DNA of 64,000 bases from Providencia zhijiangensis (GTDB taxonomy: Bacteria > Pseudomonadota > Gammaproteobacteria > Enterobacterales > Enterobacteriaceae). Shown one piece after another: positions 30,939 through 39,740 of this stretch; the stretch's first letter is position 1, and each line of letters opens with the position of its first letter. The stretch lies in the NCBI RefSeq assembly GCF_030315915.2, contig NZ_CP135990.1, forward strand, positions 186,001-250,000, given 5' to 3'. Made by a program: the position numbers and the translations under genes. The notes under the pieces are model-generated. The model saw only the letters and a program-made list of their open reading frames with translations. It was not told the DNA's origin and made no database searches.

Positions 30939-31691
30939 ATGTTCGACAAATTTTTCAGCGGTGACTTCTGGTCTGCGCATCTACTAGCACCACAATACCT
31001 TGAGTGGTTTGGCTATGGCTTTTTGCTCACAGTCTGGATCTCGGTTTGTACAATCATCGCTGCCACGCTATTAGGTTTTATTGCTGCTTCAGCAAGAGAC
31101 AGTCAAATTGCACCACTACGCTGGTTTGTGACCGTTTATATTTCGATTTTCCGTAATACGCCACTACTGGTGCAACTGTTTTTCTGGTACTTCGCCTCGG
31201 GAGAGATCCTCCCTGAATCAGCGATGGAATGGCTGAATACGCCTCATGAAATTGAATTTTTAGGGATAACATTAAGCTGGCCATCCTTTGAGTTTTTGGC
31301 GGGATTTGTTGGTTTGACGCTATACACCGTACCTTTCATTGCGGAAGAAGTGCGCTCAGGTATCCGAGGAGTGCGCCAAGGGCAGAAACAAGCGGCTCTC
31401 GCTTTAGGACTGACTTCATGGCAGTCCATGCGTTTAGTGATTTTACCGCAAGCCGTAAAAATCGCGTTACCGCCACTGTTAGGGCAATACATGAACGTCG
31501 TCAAAAACTCATCATTAACCATGGCGATCGGGGTAGCGGAGCTCTCTTATGTATCACGCCAAGTGGATAGTCAATCATTACAAACATTTGCTGCATTTGG
31601 TTTGGCGACAGTACTGTACATCGCAATCATCGCCGTAATGGAAGGCTGGGGTCAGTGGCGACAACAGCGTCAGTTGGCTCAGGGGGTATAA
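30939..31691 (+). CDS. Amino-acid ABC transporter permease 1 (HisM/GltJ type)
   Basis: A 250-residue inner-membrane permease. The family start GFLLTVWISVCTIIAATLLGF, the FRNTPLLVQLFFWYF motif and the EAA loop RQGQKQAALALGLTSWQSM followed by ILPQAVKIALPPL are typical of polar amino-acid permeases. The start ATG at 30939 has GAGG upstream; the frame extends back to 30882 without support. The second permease begins one base after the stop. Confidence 0.88.
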   Translation: MFDKFFSGDFWSAHLLAPQYLEWFGYGFLLTVWISVCTIIAATLLGFIAASARDSQIAPLRWFVTVYISIFRNTPLLVQLFFWYFASGEILPESAMEWLNTPHEIEFLGITLSWPSFEFLAGFVGLTLYTVPFIAEEVRSGIRGVRQGQKQAALALGLTSWQSMRLVILPQAVKIALPPLLGQYMNVVKNSSLTMAIGVAELSYVSRQVDSQSLQTFAAFGLATVLYIAIIAVMEGWGQWRQQRQLAQGV

Positions 31692-31692
31692 G

Positions 31693-32445
31693 ATGGATTT
31701 TTCAGTCATTACGGATAACTGGCAATATTTGCTATTTGGGGCTTACCCTGATGGACCATTGGAAGGAGCCGCTTTAACACTAATTATGAGCATATTGGCT
31801 GGCGCCACATCTATTGTCCTCGGCACATTGGGCGGTATTGCGCTGGCGATGCTACGTGGTTTCTGGATGAACCTTTTTGCCGCTGTTTTAGGGTTTTTCC
31901 GTGCCATTCCCGTCATTATGTTGATTTTTTGGACTTACTTTTTATTGCCGATTGTCTTCGGAACCGAAATTCCAGGCGTTGCGGCGGTAGTATGTGCACT
32001 GGCGTTGATCACTTCAGCCTATTTAGCACATGGCGTGAAAGCGGGAATTTTAGCTATCGGTCAAGGGCAATGGAATGCGGGATTATCTTTAGGGTTTAAC
32101 CGCTGGCAAGTGTTATGGAATGTGGTGTTACCTCAAGCCTTACGCATGATGGTGCCTTCCTTTATTAACCAATGGGTTGCGTTAATTAAAGATACCTCTC
32201 TGGCGTATATTGTAGGAGTGGCGGAGCTGTCATTCTTAGCCACACAGGTGAATAACCGTGAAATGATTTATCCGCTGGAAGTGTTCCTGTTTGTGGCATT
32301 TATCTACTTTGTGATGTGCCTGTCAGTAGAAATTATTGCCAATCAAGTGGCGAAAAGACTCAGTGATAAAAGTGCAGTGCGCAGCCGTTCAGCAAAACGT
32401 GGTTGGCTGTTTTGGCGCCGTCAAAAGCTGATTGCGCTTTCTTAA
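31693..32445 (+). CDS. Amino-acid ABC transporter permease 2 (GltK type)
   Basis: A 250-residue permease paired with the one upstream. Motifs are GAALTLIMSILAGATSIVLG, FFRAIPVIMLIFWTYF, the EAA loop GQGQWNAGLSLGFNRWQVLW and VLPQALRMMVPSFINQW. The tail is basic (RSRSAKRGWLFWRRQK). No ATP-binding subunit gene follows; the next gene is adeP behind its own control region, so the ATPase must come from elsewhere in the genome. Confidence 0.88.
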   Translation: MDFSVITDNWQYLLFGAYPDGPLEGAALTLIMSILAGATSIVLGTLGGIALAMLRGFWMNLFAAVLGFFRAIPVIMLIFWTYFLLPIVFGTEIPGVAAVVCALALITSAYLAHGVKAGILAIGQGQWNAGLSLGFNRWQVLWNVVLPQALRMMVPSFINQWVALIKDTSLAYIVGVAELSFLATQVNNREMIYPLEVFLFVAFIYFVMCLSVEIIANQVAKRLSDKSAVRSRSAKRGWLFWRRQKLIALS

Positions 32446-32471
32446 TTGCATAAAGGCGGCGAAATTCCGCA

Positions 32472-32493
32472 ATGGCGGTATGACAACCGCCAT
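32472..32493 (+). other. Hairpin after the amino-acid permease operon
   Basis: ATGGCGGT and ACCGCCAT form a perfect eight-pair stem with a six-base loop, 27 bases past the stop. TCTCTCTCG follows instead of a T-run, so it is at best a weak terminator. Confidence 0.45.
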
Positions 32494-32553
32494 GTCTCTC
32501 TCGATATTCATTTACAGTATCAGTCAGTTAGAATATGTGACTTATTTAAAATG

Positions 32554-32569
32554 ACGCAATCGTTTTCTT
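32554..32569 (+). promoter_or_regulatory. Probable PurR operator upstream of adeP
   Basis: ACGCAATCGTTTTCTT matches the PurR consensus ACGCAAACGTTTTCGT at 14 of 16 positions. It lies about 105 bases before the start of an adenine permease gene, which fits purine-dependent repression. Confidence 0.65.
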
Positions 32570-32672
32570 TTGGATCGTTTAGTTGTACCATGAGCCGAAA
32601 AAAACTTTTTTTCGTGCCCACCACGCATCTATTGGCAATCTAGGGCATGACATTTCGACAAGGCGCATTTTA

Positions 32673-34007
32673 ATGACTAATCAATCATCTGGCTCCTCGC
32701 AATCGCAGGGTCTGTTTCAGCGTGTGTTTAAATTACAAGAACACGGTACCACCGCAAGAACAGAGCTTGTTGCAGGGTTCACCACCTTCCTGACGATGGT
32801 ATATATCGTTTTCGTTAACCCACAAATTTTGTCCGTCGCTGGCATGGATATCAAAGCGGTATTCGTAACTACCTGTTTAATCGCAGCCATCGGCAGTATT
32901 TTAATGGGCTTACTGGCTAACTTACCTATCGCCGTTGCACCTGCGATGGGGCTAAACGCTTTCTTTGCCTTTGTGGTCGTTGGGGCGATGGGTTATTCAT
33001 GGCAAGTCGCTATGGGTGCGGTATTCTGGGGCGCAGTGGGCTTATTTATTCTGACGTTATTCCGTATTCGTTACTGGATCATCGCCAATATTCCTCTGAG
33101 TTTACGTGTGGGGATCACCAGCGGTATCGGTCTGTTTATCGCCATGATGGGACTGAAAAACTCCGGTATTATCGTCGCAAATCCAGATACCTTAGTCTCG
33201 ATTGGTAACTTAACTCACCATAATGTGTGGTTAGGGGCATTAGGCTTTTTCATTATTGCCATTTTAGCGGCGCGTAATATTCATGCGGCAGTATTGGTGT
33301 CTATCGTCGTGACGACGCTGATTGGCTTAGCGCTGGGTGATGTGAAATATACGGGCATTTTCTCAATGCCACCAAGCATTACCAGTGTTGTTGGCCAAGT
33401 GGATTTTGCAGGCTCGCTGGATCTGGCACTTTCTGGGGTTATCTTTGCCTTTATGTTGGTAAACTTGTTTGACTCCTCGGGCACCATGATTGGGGTAACC
33501 GACAAAGCCGGCATTACCAATGAGCGCGGGACTTTTCCTCGCATGAAACAAGCACTGTATGTGGATAGCTTAAGCTCGGTAGCCGGTTCCGCAATGGGGA
33601 CTTCGTCCGTAACGGCGTATATCGAAAGTTCTTCAGGGGTATCGGTGGGCGGTCGTACAGGTTTAACCGCGATTGTCGTCGGTGTGTTATTCCTGTTGAC
33701 GATGTTTATCTCTCCGCTGGCAGGCATGGTTCCTGCTTATGCAACCGCAGGCGCGCTGATTTATGTTGGCGTTCTGATGACTTCAAGCTTAACGCGCGTG
33801 AAATGGGATGACTTAACGGAATCCGTTCCCGCGTTTATTACTGCGGTCATGATGCCATTTAGCTTCTCGATTACAGAAGGTATTGCGCTAGGGTTTATTG
33901 CGTACTGTGCGATGAAGATTGGTACAGGGCGCTGGCGTGATCTGGGTCTGTGTGTGATCCTTGTCGCAGCGATGTTCTTGTTAAAGATGATCTGGATCGA
34001 CGCCTAA
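32673..34007 (+). CDS. adeP: Adenine permease (NCS2 family)
   Basis: A 444-residue inner-membrane purine transporter close to E. coli AdeP (YieG/PurP), a high-affinity adenine:H+ symporter. Shared stretches include FKLQEHGTTARTELVAGFTT, LANLPIAVAPAMGLNAFFAF and GTSSVTAYIESSSGVSVGG. About twelve to fourteen hydrophobic helices are visible. The start at 32673 (MTNQSSGSSQ) is chosen by alignment; the frame opens at 32583, but the extra 30 residues look like leader sequence. A probable PurR site precedes it and an ERIC-like element follows. Confidence 0.92.
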   Translation: MTNQSSGSSQSQGLFQRVFKLQEHGTTARTELVAGFTTFLTMVYIVFVNPQILSVAGMDIKAVFVTTCLIAAIGSILMGLLANLPIAVAPAMGLNAFFAFVVVGAMGYSWQVAMGAVFWGAVGLFILTLFRIRYWIIANIPLSLRVGITSGIGLFIAMMGLKNSGIIVANPDTLVSIGNLTHHNVWLGALGFFIIAILAARNIHAAVLVSIVVTTLIGLALGDVKYTGIFSMPPSITSVVGQVDFAGSLDLALSGVIFAFMLVNLFDSSGTMIGVTDKAGITNERGTFPRMKQALYVDSLSSVAGSAMGTSSVTAYIESSSGVSVGGRTGLTAIVVGVLFLLTMFISPLAGMVPAYATAGALIYVGVLMTSSLTRVKWDDLTESVPAFITAVMMPFSFSITEGIALGFIAYCAMKIGTGRWRDLGLCVILVAAMFLLKMIWIDA

Positions 34008-34395
34008 TATGCTCGAATGCTCGTCATATTTTGCACTGTAGCGGTGTTGGCTTCGGTTGCTAACCCTAGTCACATACTTATGTATGCTCCTAGGGATTAG
34101 CAACTCTTGCCGCCTTGCTACAGCACAAACTATTTAGAGCATTGGAAAATATAGCAACTTGAATTAGTTAGAATATTTCTCAAGGTGACTCTCTATTTTT
34201 AGTTCAAGACCCTTCAACCAGTTTCCCTTTTTGTTGCTTGCATGCAACTCAAATTATTTAAGGTATAATCATTAAAGTACTGTTGCGAATGCAAAGTGAG
34301 ATAAAATTCACCTAAATTGCAAAGTAGTGCTTTCGCTGCTTAAGGGATCCTGCTAGATTCCGCCGCAGAAACTGATTTTATCAAGGTAGCAAACC
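34008..34395. other. Intergenic region between adeP and yihI
   Basis: About 390 bases without a gene. The first part is an ERIC-like element (34016-34143). The rest is the A+T-rich leader of yihI. In E. coli the small RNA gene csrC precedes yihI, but I see no run of GGA-loop hairpins here. Confidence 0.5.
34016..34143. repeat. ERIC-like element after adeP
   Basis: A 128-base imperfect palindrome beginning nine bases after the adeP stop. Its ends are AATGCTC and GAGCATT, which pair exactly, and its centre is CACATACTTATGTATGCTCC. The outer arms differ in sequence from the copies at envZ and hemN but remain self-complementary. Confidence 0.8.
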
Positions 34396-34914
34396 ATGAA
34401 TTCACCGAAAAAACCGACCGCGAAACCGAAGAAAAAATACCGTAAGACAAAAGAAGAGCTCAACGCAGAAGGCCGTGAGCGTAAACGCGAGAAAAAACAT
34501 CGCGGGCATAAGTCTGGTAGTCGTAACCAAGACGGCTCTTCGAATGGTCAAAAAAATGGACAGAATGTTCAGGCTGACCCACGCATTGGCAGTAAAAAAC
34601 CAGTTGCGCTGATTGTCGAAGATAACAAACCGACTGCACGCCCTGTGGTCAAAGAGCAGCCTGTTGCTAAAGAAAAACTGACCCCAGAAAAAGAGCTGGA
34701 AATGTTGGAAAGCAACGATCGCTTAGATGCGATTCTGGCACGTCTGGAAGATGGCGAAACCATCACTGCGCAAGAGCAACAATATGTTGATACCTGCTTA
34801 GATCGCATCGATGAACTGATGAATCTCCTCGGTATCGAATATGCAGACGAAGACGGTGATGAAGAGGAAGAAGAGAAATTTGATGACATTATGCGCATCT
34901 TAAAAAGTAAATAA
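34396..34914 (+). CDS. yihI: Der GTPase-activating protein YihI
   Basis: A 172-residue basic-then-acidic protein that stimulates the GTPase Der (EngA) and so tunes 50S ribosome assembly. The N-terminal 60 residues are Lys/Arg-rich (KKKYRKTKEELNAEGRERKR), and the C-terminal part holds the conserved helical domain LESNDRLDAILARLEDGE followed by an acidic stretch (ADEDGDEEEEEKFDDI). It precedes hemN as in E. coli. Confidence 0.93.
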   Translation: MNSPKKPTAKPKKKYRKTKEELNAEGRERKREKKHRGHKSGSRNQDGSSNGQKNGQNVQADPRIGSKKPVALIVEDNKPTARPVVKEQPVAKEKLTPEKELEMLESNDRLDAILARLEDGETITAQEQQYVDTCLDRIDELMNLLGIEYADEDGDEEEEEKFDDIMRILKSK

Positions 34915-34928
34915 TTTCCTCTCTATTC

Positions 34929-34955
34929 ATTCCTCCCGTGCTAAGCGGGAGGAAT
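34929..34955 (+). terminator. Probable yihI terminator
   Basis: ATTCCTCCCG and CGGGAGGAAT form a ten-pair stem with a seven-base loop, 14 bases past the yihI stop. The following TCTGCTTAATTT is only moderately T-rich. Confidence 0.6.
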
Positions 34956-35129
34956 TCTGCTTAATTTCTCGCCTATCTTCCTTTTCTTTGATGTTGCATC
35001 GGATCTGTATTTTCTAACATCGCTATAATCTTTGCGGTATAGACTCTTTACATAAATCGCTAAAAAATAATCTAAAGAGATATAATTAACAGTGATGCTT
35101 TCGAGCTTGTGGTCAATTAAGGAATATCA

Positions 35130-36503
35130 ATGTCAGAGCAAAATATTGTTTGGGATCTCTCTCTCATCCAGAAATATAACTATTCAGGCCCGCGTTATAC
35201 CTCTTATCCAACAGCCTTAGAGTTTAATCAAGACTACAACGAACAGGCTTTTATTGAGGCAACCCAGCGTTATCCTGACCGTCCTTTGTCTCTGTATGTG
35301 CATATCCCGTTTTGCCACAAACTGTGCTATTTCTGCGGCTGTAATAAACTTGTCACTCGCCAAAAGCATAAAGCGGATGAGTATCTACAAGTCATTGAAA
35401 AAGAAATTATCCAGCGTGCTGCATTACTCAAAAACCGCACTGTCACCCAAATGCATTGGGGCGGCGGTACACCAACGTATCTAGACAAGGCGCAAGTGAG
35501 TCATTTAGTTGGCTTGCTGAAAAAACATTTTCATTTTGCGCCGGATGCGGAGATGTCCATTGAAGTCGATCCCCGCGAAATCGAGCTCGACATGATTGAC
35601 CATCTGCGCAGTGAAGGCTTTAATCGCCTAAGCATGGGCGTTCAAGACTTTAATAAAGAAGTGCAAGTTCTGGTCAACCGCGAGCAAGATGAAGAGTTTA
35701 TTTTTGCGCTCATTAAACGCGCCAAAGAGACTGGCTTCACTTCAACCAGTATCGACCTGATTTACGGTTTACCAAAACAGACTCCTGAAAGCTTCGCGTT
35801 TACATTGAAAAAAGTGGCGGAGCTTGCGCCTGATCGTTTAAGTGTTTTCAACTATGCCCACTTACCGAATCTGTTTGCGGCGCAGCGTAAAATCAAAGAT
35901 GAAGACCTGCCAACAGCAGAGCAAAAACTGGATATTTTGCAAGATACTATCGCAACGCTGACATACGGCGGTTATCAATTTATCGGGATGGATCACTTTG
36001 CTCGCCCGGAAGATGAACTGGCAGTGGCACAGCGAGAAGGGATTTTACATCGTAATTTCCAAGGTTATACCACCCAAGGGGATTGCGATTTATTAGGGTT
36101 AGGGGTATCGGCAATAAGTATGCTCGGCGATAACTACGCTCAAAATCAGAAAGATTTAAAAACTTACTACGCACAAGTGGAAGAAAAGGGGCATGCCCTA
36201 TGGCGTGGCTTGGTGTTAACCGACGACGACTGCCTGCGCCGCGATGTGATCAAAACATTGATCTGCAACTTCCAATTGAACTTTGCGCAAATTGAAGCGC
36301 TCTACCCAATTGACTTCAAAACCTATTTCAAAGAAGACCTAGAACTGCTCAAACCAATGGCAGAAGATGGGCTGGTGGAAGTCAGTGAGAAAGGGATAAA
36401 AGTCACGCCACGCGGGCGTTTGTTGATTCGTAATGTGTGTATGTGTTTTGATGTGTACCTACGAAGTCAAATGAGATTACACCAATTTTCTCGCGTCATC
36501 TAA
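35130..36503 (+). CDS. hemN: Oxygen-independent coproporphyrinogen III dehydrogenase HemN
   Basis: A 457-residue radical SAM enzyme that converts coproporphyrinogen III to protoporphyrinogen IX in anaerobic haem synthesis. The [4Fe-4S] cysteines are C62, C66 and C69 in HIPFCHKLCYFCGCNKLV, and the SAM-site glycines are in MHWGGGTPTYL. The length and positions equal those of E. coli HemN. In E. coli glnG is next; here a 15.7-kb block with ampCR and fimbrial operons intervenes. Confidence 0.97.
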   Translation: MSEQNIVWDLSLIQKYNYSGPRYTSYPTALEFNQDYNEQAFIEATQRYPDRPLSLYVHIPFCHKLCYFCGCNKLVTRQKHKADEYLQVIEKEIIQRAALLKNRTVTQMHWGGGTPTYLDKAQVSHLVGLLKKHFHFAPDAEMSIEVDPREIELDMIDHLRSEGFNRLSMGVQDFNKEVQVLVNREQDEEFIFALIKRAKETGFTSTSIDLIYGLPKQTPESFAFTLKKVAELAPDRLSVFNYAHLPNLFAAQRKIKDEDLPTAEQKLDILQDTIATLTYGGYQFIGMDHFARPEDELAVAQREGILHRNFQGYTTQGDCDLLGLGVSAISMLGDNYAQNQKDLKTYYAQVEEKGHALWRGLVLTDDDCLRRDVIKTLICNFQLNFAQIEALYPIDFKTYFKEDLELLKPMAEDGLVEVSEKGIKVTPRGRLLIRNVCMCFDVYLRSQMRLHQFSRVI

Positions 36504-36629
36504 ATGTTCGTCATACTTCACGCCGTGGCTTTGTTGTCTGCTCTCGGTCACTCGGGTCACATACTTTTGTATGCTCCCCGAGATAACCTCGTTTGACGCC
36601 TAGCCACAACTTGAATTATTTAGAACATT
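36503..36629. repeat. ERIC-like element after hemN
   Basis: A 127-base imperfect palindrome that begins at the last base of the hemN stop codon. Its ends AATGTTC and GAACATT pair exactly, and the centre is CACATACTTTTGTATGCTCC. It lies at the left border of the accessory block. Confidence 0.8.
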
Positions 36630-36675
36630 GGATGCTTGGCATATGACTATTTTGAGTATTAACTTTTCGCCATAT

Positions 36676-36705
36676 AGTTATTTAGAACATTCCACATTCT
36701 GCATA
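36676..36705. repeat. Partial repeat of the ERIC right end
   Basis: AGTTATTTAGAACATT followed by a related tail ending in GCATAT repeats, with mismatches, the right end of the adjacent element and its flank (near 36615-36645). It looks like a short duplication or a remnant of a second element, just before the ampC stop. Confidence 0.5.
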
Positions 36706-36715
36706 TTTCACTGGG

Positions 36716-37858
36716 TTAGTGTTTCACTTTTTCGATTAGCTGGTAGGCGGTGTTGATGCGCTCAGGGATTGGGTACCACTGGTTGGAGAGCAGCACCACG
36801 GCGATTTTTTCCTCGGGGATAAATACCGCGTAGGTGGCGAATCCGCCGGTGGAGCCAGTTTTGTTATACAGCGAGCGGGATTCTGGTGGCATTGGTGGCT
36901 GAATGGCGTCCACTTTTTGCGGTTTCAGTGCCATATCATCACGGTTACCCTGTTGTAACTGGGCGAGTGAAACTGGCCACGGGTAACTTTCCCACATCAA
37001 ATCTTGCACAAACGAATCCGTCATATACACGCCAGCATGTGTATCTTCCACCGCTTCTTGCCACGGTTTCGCCACGTCGGCCACTTGCATATTAATATCT
37101 AAAAAGTGGATTAAATCCTTCGCATTAGACTTCAAACCATACGCTTCATTATCTAAAATTTGCGGCGTCACACGCACCGGTTGATGCTGCTTGTTATACC
37201 CTTGAGCATAATTTTTTTGCTGATTTTGCGGTACCTGTAAATAGGTATGCTTCATGCCCAAAGCCGGTAACATCATCTTTTCCATCGCATTTGGGAATGA
37301 CTGGTTCAGCTGCTTAGCGGTAACCATGCCTAATAAACCCACACCAAGATTGGAGTAAGAACGGTACTCACCGATAGGTTTTACAGGGGACCACTGCTGA
37401 TAATAATGGATTAGTTCTGCGCGGTTAGTTACTGCGTCTGGCACAAATAGCGATAAGCCAGAAGTATGAGTCGCCAGATTCATCACTGTCACTTTATCAA
37501 ATGCGCTATTTTTTAATTCGGGTAAATAATGGCTGACAGTTTGTGCAAAATCTAACTTACCTTGCCCTTGAGCATAGGCGGCAAGCGTAGCAGTAAACGT
37601 CTTTGATAAAGAACCGATTTCGTACAACGTATTGTTGCTTACAGGCACCTTGGTTTGTTTAGACTGTACGCCATAGTGATAAATAAAATGTTCACCATCT
37701 ACTGAAATGGCAACGGACATCCCCGGAATCTGCTGTTGTTTCATCAACGGTTTAATAATGCTGTCCACATCTGATTGCGTTAATGCCGCGCTAGATAGTG
37801 AGGTAAATGCCAAACTCAGGGCGACAAGCAGCCGTCCGCGACGAAAAAGATTTTTCAT
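36716..37858 (-). CDS. ampC: Class C beta-lactamase AmpC
   Basis: A 380-residue periplasmic serine beta-lactamase. A signal peptide is visible (LLVALSLAFTSLSSAALT). The three active-site motifs are SLSK (S83, K86), YSN (Y168 to N170) and KTG (K333 to G335), in precursor numbering. The start at 37858 is preferred to 37870 because GGAT is correctly placed for it. It is divergent from ampR, the usual arrangement for inducible AmpC, so expression should respond to cell-wall fragments through AmpR. The ampD/ampG partners are not in the window. Confidence 0.96.
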   Translation of the reverse strand: MKNLFRRGRLLVALSLAFTSLSSAALTQSDVDSIIKPLMKQQQIPGMSVAISVDGEHFIYHYGVQSKQTKVPVSNNTLYEIGSLSKTFTATLAAYAQGQGKLDFAQTVSHYLPELKNSAFDKVTVMNLATHTSGLSLFVPDAVTNRAELIHYYQQWSPVKPIGEYRSYSNLGVGLLGMVTAKQLNQSFPNAMEKMMLPALGMKHTYLQVPQNQQKNYAQGYNKQHQPVRVTPQILDNEAYGLKSNAKDLIHFLDINMQVADVAKPWQEAVEDTHAGVYMTDSFVQDLMWESYPWPVSLAQLQQGNRDDMALKPQKVDAIQPPMPPESRSLYNKTGSTGGFATYAVFIPEEKIAVVLLSNQWYPIPERINTAYQLIEKVKH

Positions 37859-37874
37859 ACAGATATCCATTTAA

Positions 37875-37903
37875 ATAAAAGTTTTAGTTATGATGAGTGA
37901 CAA
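37875..37903 (-). promoter_or_regulatory. Probable ampC promoter
   Basis: On the minus strand TTGTCA (37898-37903) and TTTTAT (37875-37880) are separated by 17 bases and lie just upstream of ampC. The upstream part of the 154-base ampC-ampR gap should hold the AmpR-binding site, but I could not define it. Confidence 0.55.
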
Positions 37904-38012
37904 GCAAAAAGTGGTCACATACCAAAGGAAGAGTGATTCTGGTGTCGGAGTATGCGGCTTTTTTTGCATGAGTTAAAACGATATAAAATTCGATGAGGTA
38001 AAAGAAAATCTT

Positions 38013-38903
38013 ATGGCTGAAAATGCTCGCTACCGTTTACCCCTCAATGCACTCAGAGCCTTTGAGGCATCTGCGCGCCATCTAAGCTTTACGCGGGCGG
38101 GCATGGAATTGAATGTCACTCAGGCAGCGGTAAGCCAGCAAGTTCGTGCATTAGAAGAACAGTTGGGCTTGGAGCTATTTATTCGTTTGCCAAGAGGACT
38201 GGCACTGACCGATGAAGGGTTGGCATTATTGCCTGTGGTTAGCCGATCTTTCGACCAAATCGAATCATTATTGCAGCAATTCGAAGATGGTCATTATCAT
38301 GAAGTCCTGAATGTTTCTGTGGTGGGTACCTTTGCGGCGGGCTGGCTATTACCGCGTTTATCGCATTTTTCCGATCTTTACCCTTATATTGATTTGCGCA
38401 TTATGACCCATAATAACGTGGTGAATTTAGCTGGAGAAGGGGCTGATTTTGCGATCCGTTTTGGGGAAGGGCTTTGGCCGTTAGTGGAAAATACGTCGTT
38501 ATTTTCTGCACCGCATACGGTGCTTTGTGCTGAAAAGGTCGCGCATAAACTTAAGCATCCTATTGATTTACAAGATTTTCCATTGATGCGCTCTTATCGT
38601 AAAGATGAATGGGAAAAATGGTTTTTAGCGGCGAATGTGGAACCGTGGCGCGTGAAAGGGCTTGTTTTTGATTCTTCCCGTTTAATGGTCGAAGCGGCTT
38701 TACTGATGGACGGTATTGCCATAGCCCCAGGTTGCATGTTTGAGCGGGAACTCAGGGCTGGGGATTTGGTGCAGCCATTTGATATTTCCGTGACCCTCGG
38801 GGGTTATTGGCTGAGTCGATTAAAATCCAAACCGATGACGCCAGCTATGACTATTTTCCAGCAATGGTTACTTGAGGAATCAAAAAATGGGAACACCTTA
38901 TAG
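38013..38903 (+). CDS. ampR: LysR-type regulator AmpR
   Basis: A 296-residue regulator that represses or activates ampC depending on bound muropeptides. The N-terminal helix-turn-helix is LSFTRAGMELNVTQAAVSQQVRALEEQLG. The effector domain keeps AmpR-typical stretches such as VVGTFAAGWLLP, THNNVVNLAGEGADFAIRFG and LMRSYRKDEWEKW. It is read away from ampC, with 154 bases between the starts. Confidence 0.94.
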   Translation: MAENARYRLPLNALRAFEASARHLSFTRAGMELNVTQAAVSQQVRALEEQLGLELFIRLPRGLALTDEGLALLPVVSRSFDQIESLLQQFEDGHYHEVLNVSVVGTFAAGWLLPRLSHFSDLYPYIDLRIMTHNNVVNLAGEGADFAIRFGEGLWPLVENTSLFSAPHTVLCAEKVAHKLKHPIDLQDFPLMRSYRKDEWEKWFLAANVEPWRVKGLVFDSSRLMVEAALLMDGIAIAPGCMFERELRAGDLVQPFDISVTLGGYWLSRLKSKPMTPAMTIFQQWLLEESKNGNTL

Positions 38904-38910
38904 AGCGATA

Positions 38911-38940
38911 AATCGGTGCTTAAATTTTAAAGCACCGATT
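38911..38940. terminator. Palindrome between ampR and the HTH regulator gene
   Basis: AATCGGTGCTT and AAGCACCGATT pair perfectly around an A/T centre that is itself largely self-complementary. It lies between convergent genes, so it may end transcription from both sides, although neither side has a long T-run. Confidence 0.6.
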
Positions 38941-38972
38941 GTGAAGTTGGATAAAATGTGTGTAATCGGTAA

Positions 38973-39251
38973 TTAGAAAACTACGGATTCGGCGGCATAG
39001 TAACGTTTCTTGCCGTCCTGTTTATCATTAGTCTTATTAAACTCAGTAAAAAAATAAATTGGGTCTACTGAGAAAACCAATGAAAATTGGTAAAGTGTAT
39101 CTACATGTATATTGACTTCACCATTTTCATAGCGTGATAAGTGCTGCTGGCTGATTCCCATCAACTTACTGAGTTTTTTACCACTCATTCCATGAATATC
39201 TCTTAGTGCCCTTATTTTTAGACCGACAGATTTTGATATTATCTTCTCCAT
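38973..39251 (-). CDS. Small XRE-type helix-turn-helix regulator, third copy
   Basis: A 92-residue protein with an HTH_3 domain: VGLKIRALRDIHGMSGKKLS followed by LMGISQQHLSRYENGEVNIH. It is the most divergent of the four small regulators here; the QQQSRYERG hallmark reads QQHLSRYENG. It lies last in the group behind the second fimbrial operon. By position and family it resembles MrpJ of Proteus, which links fimbriae to motility control, but its targets are unknown. Confidence 0.75.
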   Translation of the reverse strand: MEKIISKSVGLKIRALRDIHGMSGKKLSKLMGISQQHLSRYENGEVNIHVDTLYQFSLVFSVDPIYFFTEFNKTNDKQDGKKRYYAAESVVF

Positions 39252-39328
39252 ATCTTTAACTCCTAGATATAGTTATTATGAGAGTTACTTATAGGTTATA
39301 TTTGGATATATAAAATATATCGAAAGAA

Positions 39329-39556
39329 TTATTTATGATTGATGTCTAATAAGGCTTGAATATCAATATTAAAATAATTCGCATATTGTCCTAATCTATC
39401 TAAATTAATTCTATTAATCCCCCTTTCATAGCGTGATTGCTGTTGTTCGCTAATGCCAATAATATTGGCGAGTTCCCTTAATGTGATTCCATTCATTTTT
39501 CGATAATAAATGATTTTACTACCTACCATTGTAGATATGGGATAGTTTTTATTCAT
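39329..39556 (-). CDS. MrpJ-like helix-turn-helix regulator, second copy
   Basis: A 75-residue protein with an HTH_3 domain, VGSKIIYYRKMNGITLRELA, then QQQSRYERGINRINLDRL. An identical 20-residue stretch covering the recognition helix occurs in the neighbour at 39741-40022, so the two are recent duplicates. It lacks the C-terminal tail of its longer paralogue. It follows the second fimbrial operon in the same direction. Confidence 0.78.
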   Translation of the reverse strand: MNKNYPISTMVGSKIIYYRKMNGITLRELANIIGISEQQQSRYERGINRINLDRLGQYANYFNIDIQALLDINHK

Positions 39557-39740
39557 ATTGAGCCTTTTGATGAGTAAATTGGTGAATGAAAATAAATTAA
39601 TCTTAATTAGATATATTTAAAAATCTAATAAACTCAATATAGTCATCAAATTAGCACTAATCTTTATGTTAAACTAGAACTTTATAATAATAGATGAAAA
39701 TTTTTAAGGAGTAATTCCTTAATTCTAAAATATATTTCTT

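Noticed and set aside
34144-34395. CsrC small RNA gene upstream of yihI, as in E. coli
   Set aside because: The region lacks the many GGA-containing hairpins expected, and the upstream neighbour is different.
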